From NCBI GenBank assembly GCA_903840825.1, contig CAIMHL010000460.1:1-8004 (forward strand): 8,004 nt of DNA, read 5' to 3'. Below the pieces are notes generated by a model, which searched no databases, was not told the DNA's origin, and saw only the letters and a list, made by a program, of their open reading frames with translations. This document shows positions 5,405-8,004 of the stretch, piece by piece. The position numbers and the translations under genes are program-made. Position 1 is the stretch's first letter. Each line of letters opens with the position of its first letter. Source of the stretch: an uncultured beta proteobacterium (GTDB lineage: Bacteria > Pseudomonadota > Gammaproteobacteria > Burkholderiales > Burkholderiaceae_C).

Positions 5405-7479
5405 GCTGCGCCTCTAAGAATCGGACCGATTCGGATGGTATGGGATTCAGGTATTTCACTGTGTGATAAAACCTGAAGACGGGGTGCCAGTCGGCGCACA
5501 AGTCGGGCAATGGAGCCCCTAATTTGATCGGGAACCAACAAGCAGGCTGGAATTCCGATTTCCTCTTGCTGTAAGGCCACCTCGGCTGCGGTGCGGGTAA
5601 AGACGTCGGCGACGCCTGGGTCAAGTGCCGGGCCAGCCGAGTTCCCCAACGCTTGCACCAGCAGGCGCTCGAGCGCAGGGTCAATCGCAATCACGTTGAG
5701 CTCTTTGGTAGAGCCGTAAATTTGCTGAACAATGGCAGGTGCCAGAGCAATACGAACCCGGCGTGCCAGCTCTACCGGATCTGTGGTTGACCCTGCGTTT
5801 TCTGCAATCGACTCAATGATGGTTCTGATGTCGCGAATATGCACGGATTCATCTAGTAATAGCTGTAAAACTTTTTGGAACACAGCAATACTCACCATCT
5901 TGGGGACAACTTCCTCGATCAGTTTTGGCGCTTGTTTATTCACATGTTCTACCAGTTGCTGGGTCTCGGTTCGACTCAATAATTTTGAAGCTTGAACCTG
6001 CATCAAGTGTGACAAATGCGTGGCCATGACAGTCTCTGAATCAACCACCGTATAGCCCGCCATTTGTGCGGGTTCCTTCTGGCGTTCATCGATCCAGTGC
6101 GCGGGTAAGCCAAATGCAGGGTCGGTGGTTGCGTTACCAATCAGTGGCGTGTTGATACCGCCTGGATTGATGGCAAGGTACATGCCTGGAAAGGCATCGC
6201 CTTCTCCGGCTGTGACGCCGCGCACTGTGATCCGGTACCCACTGGGTTTCAGTTCAAGGTTGTCCCTGACATGGACCGATGGCGGTAAAAAACCCACCTC
6301 TTGCGCAAACTTGCGCCTGACTCCCTTGATGCGGGTTAACAGGTCACCTTGACGGTTGATGTCTACCAGTGCAATCAAGCGGTAGCCTAGCTCCAGGCCG
6401 AGTTGATCCACGGGTTGAAGGTCATCCCAGGTGGCCTCACCATCTGAGACAACGGCGGTGCTGGCATCAGCATCAGTGGCTGGCGTCGCTTGGTGGGCCA
6501 GCATCCAGGCCCCATAGCCCAATACCGAAGCAATGCCCAGGAAAACAAGGTGTGGCATGCCGGGGATCAAGCCCAAAATACCCATGATGGCCGCCGTAAT
6601 GCCCAACACGCGGGGAGAGATGAACATCTGGTCAATAATTTGACGCCCCAGATCATGGTCCTTGCCGACCCGGGACACTACCATCGCTGCCGCCACAGAG
6701 ATCAGTAAGCCTGGAATTTGAGCAACCAGTGCATCGCCTACAGCCAGCAAAATATACGTATCAGCTGCTTGGGTGGCCGTCAACCCGTGCTGCAATATGC
6801 CAATCGTAAAGCCACCAATAATATTGATCAAAAGAATCAGGATACCGGCGACTGCATCGCCGCGCACAAACTTAGAGGCTCCATCCATAGAGCCAAAAAA
6901 ATCAGCTTCTTCCGAGACCTCGGCACGACGACGTTTCGCTTCTTTTTCGTCAATCAATCCAGCGTTTAAGTCCGCATCGACCGCCATTTGTTTCCCTGGC
7001 ATAGCATCCAGCGCAAAACGGGCTGAAACTTCAGCGATGCGTTCAGCCCCTTTGGTTACCACCACAAAGTTAATCACCACCAAAATTGAAAAAACAATTA
7101 GACCTACGGCAAAGTTGCCACCAATCAGGAAGTGACCAAAGGCCTCAATGACAGCACCTGCGGCACCTGGGCCGGTGTGACCTTCCAGCAGTACCACGCG
7201 CGTAGAGGCGACGTTCAAGGACAAACGCATCAGGGTTGTCAGCAGCAAGACGGCGGGAAATGAGGCGAAGTCCAGAGGGCGAATCATGTATGCCGCCACC
7301 ATCATCACCATCAAGGCTACCGATATATTGATCGTAAAAAAGACATCCAGCATCCAGGCTGGCATGGGCAGCACCATCATGGCCAAAATTGAGACAACTA
7401 GCAAAGGCGCGGCGGCCCCTTTGAGTAAGGCTGCGTTGCTGCCGGCCCAATCCTTTAACGTATTGAGTTGAGTGTTCAT
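5401..7479 (-). CDS. flhA: Flagellar type III export gate protein FlhA
   Basis: FlhA forms the nonameric ring of the flagellar export gate: its membrane part takes part in proton-driven export and its large cytoplasmic domain docks chaperone-substrate complexes. The protein is 692 residues, the usual length. Hydrophobic segments between about 22 and 142 and between 208 and 327 give roughly eight membrane helices. The FHIPEP signature is at 85-101 (RLSLNVASTRVVLLEGH). The cytoplasmic loop at about 143-205 has ERIAEVSARFALDAMPGKQM. R147, R154, D158 and D208 occupy positions I recall as important in Salmonella FlhA. An acidic/Thr/Ala linker at 330-356 leads to the C-terminal domain (about 357-692). 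The start overlaps the flhB stop as ATGA, and the stop overlaps the flhF start in the same way. No defect is seen. Confidence 0.98.
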   Translation of the reverse strand: MNTQLNTLKDWAGSNAALLKGAAAPLLVVSILAMMVLPMPAWMLDVFFTINISVALMVMMVAAYMIRPLDFASFPAVLLLTTLMRLSLNVASTRVVLLEGHTGPGAAGAVIEAFGHFLIGGNFAVGLIVFSILVVINFVVVTKGAERIAEVSARFALDAMPGKQMAVDADLNAGLIDEKEAKRRRAEVSEEADFFGSMDGASKFVRGDAVAGILILLINIIGGFTIGILQHGLTATQAADTYILLAVGDALVAQIPGLLISVAAAMVVSRVGKDHDLGRQIIDQMFISPRVLGITAAIMGILGLIPGMPHLVFLGIASVLGYGAWMLAHQATPATDADASTAVVSDGEATWDDLQPVDQLGLELGYRLIALVDINRQGDLLTRIKGVRRKFAQEVGFLPPSVHVRDNLELKPSGYRITVRGVTAGEGDAFPGMYLAINPGGINTPLIGNATTDPAFGLPAHWIDERQKEPAQMAGYTVVDSETVMATHLSHLMQVQASKLLSRTETQQLVEHVNKQAPKLIEEVVPKMVSIAVFQKVLQLLLDESVHIRDIRTIIESIAENAGSTTDPVELARRVRIALAPAIVQQIYGSTKELNVIAIDPALERLLVQALGNSAGPALDPGVADVFTRTAAEVALQQEEIGIPACLLVPDQIRGSIARLVRRLAPRLQVLSHSEIPESHTIRIGPILRGAA
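5418..5432. repeat. Perfect 7-bp inverted repeat in the flhA 3' end
   Basis: GAATCGG, one A, then CCGATTC form a perfect 15-base palindrome 14 bases before the flhF start codon and inside the flhA codons for Arg-Ile-Gly-Pro-Ile. It could be a DNA-binding site or a tight RNA structure affecting flhF translation, or a chance result of codon choice. Confidence 0.4.
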
Positions 7480-8004
7480 GCTTGAGCCGTGTTGTTGACC
7501 ACTTTGGAGAATGGGTCAAGCTCAGGCGGTACGAAGGGGTGTTGAAGTTCTTCGGGCATGGGGCCATCGCCCCTGAGTGCGGCCTTCAGTTTGTAGATAT
7601 AGGCCAGCACTTGAGCCACCGCTGTAAAAAGACTGGCTGGTATTTCGCGATCCAATTCTGCGTTGGCGTACAAAGCACGCGCCAACATGGGCGATTGCAA
7701 AACTGGAATAGCGTTGGTTTTCGCAATATCCCGAATCTTCATGGCCAGGAGATCTGCTCCTTTAGAAATCACCTGAGGGGCTCGCATCGTTTTTTCGTCG
7801 TATCGTATGGCGACGGCAAAGTGAGTCGGGTTCATCAGTACAAAATCGGCCTTGGGCACGGCACCGATGCTGTTGCTGTTGGCTATATCTCGCTGCTTTT
7901 GCCGGATGCGGTTTTTGATTTCTGGATTGCCGTCGGACTCTTTATTTTCTTGCTTGACCTCTTGGTGCGACATTTTCATTTTTGATTTGTGCAAAAACCC
8001 TTGC
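7476..8004 (-). CDS. flhB: Flagellar type III export switch protein FlhB (5' part outside window)
   Basis: FlhB is the export-gate protein whose cytoplasmic domain switches substrate choice from rod/hook to filament proteins after self-cleavage. Only the last 175 codons are here; the frame stays open to the right edge (first full codon 8001-8003). Full FlhB is about 350-390 residues, so the four membrane helices lie outside. Visible parts are the KMKMSHQEVKQENKESDGNP linker helix and the autocleavage motif NPTH at 7821-7832. After it come VISKGADLLAMKIRDIA and the conserved SPMLARALYANAELDREIP segment, and a Pro-rich tail. The intact NPTH suggests normal cleavage between Asn and Pro. The stop overlaps the flhA start by four bases. 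A TTG at 7992-7994 and the internal ATGs are not starts; the upstream residues continue the family sequence. Confidence 0.96.
   Translation of the reverse strand, partial: QGFLHKSKMKMSHQEVKQENKESDGNPEIKNRIRQKQRDIANSNSIGAVPKADFVLMNPTHFAVAIRYDEKTMRAPQVISKGADLLAMKIRDIAKTNAIPVLQSPMLARALYANAELDREIPASLFTAVAQVLAYIYKLKAALRGDGPMPEELQHPFVPPELDPFSKVVNNTAQA

Noticed and set aside
7482..7985. A 167-codon plus-strand frame opposite flhB
   Set aside because: It is the reverse complement of a well conserved FlhB C-terminal domain and has no recognisable features.
1..8004. CRISPR array, transposon ends, tRNA or rRNA genes
   Set aside because: No regularly spaced direct repeats, transposase-like frames, terminal inverted repeats or structural RNA patterns were seen; nearly all of the window is flagellar coding sequence.

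Overview
This window is a flagellar gene cluster, and the genes suggest a betaproteobacterium, probably of the order Burkholderiales. The evidence is gene content and order: flgDCB, flgA-flgM-flgN and fliA-flhF-flhA-flhB sit side by side, and the FlgB, FlgC, FliA and FlhA sequences are canonical proteobacterial types. The genus cannot be fixed from the sequence alone. Base composition looks intermediate, near 50% G+C, with one markedly AT-rich intergenic stretch.

Layout. Positions 1-1513 (minus strand) carry flgB, flgC and the first 204 codons of flgD: two proximal rod proteins and the hook cap, packed with gaps of 26 and 17 bases. Positions 1514-1672 are an AT-rich divergent intergenic region. 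Positions 1673-2413 (plus) carry flgA, the periplasmic P-ring chaperone, with a hairpin/U-tract terminator starting on its stop codon. A very good sigma-28 (FliA) promoter follows at 2455-2481. It drives flgM (anti-sigma-28, 2524-2838) and the FlgN-like chaperone gene (2888-3259). Positions 3270-8004 (minus) carry flhB (3' part only), flhA, flhF and fliA in order of transcription. Their junctions are two ATGA overlaps and then a 26-base gap, so this looks like one operon entering from the right edge.

How the parts work together. FlhA and FlhB form the export gate of the flagellar type III secretion system. FlhF is the SRP-type GTPase that places the flagellum, usually at a pole. FliA is the late-gene sigma factor. 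FlgM holds FliA inactive until the hook-basal body is finished and FlgM is exported. FlgN escorts the hook-filament junction proteins. FlgA helps the P-ring assemble around the rod made in part from FlgB and FlgC. FlgD caps the growing hook. The sigma-28 promoter in front of flgM closes a negative feedback loop. The convergent flgMN and fliA units have only 10 bases between stop codons.

I did not find an undescribed system, mobile element, CRISPR array or RNA gene. The points worth checking are regulatory or structural: the insulated flgA/flgM junction with competing hairpins, the absence of flhG between flhF and fliA, the tail-to-tail sigma/anti-sigma arrangement, and a short, TTG-started, divergent FlgN.
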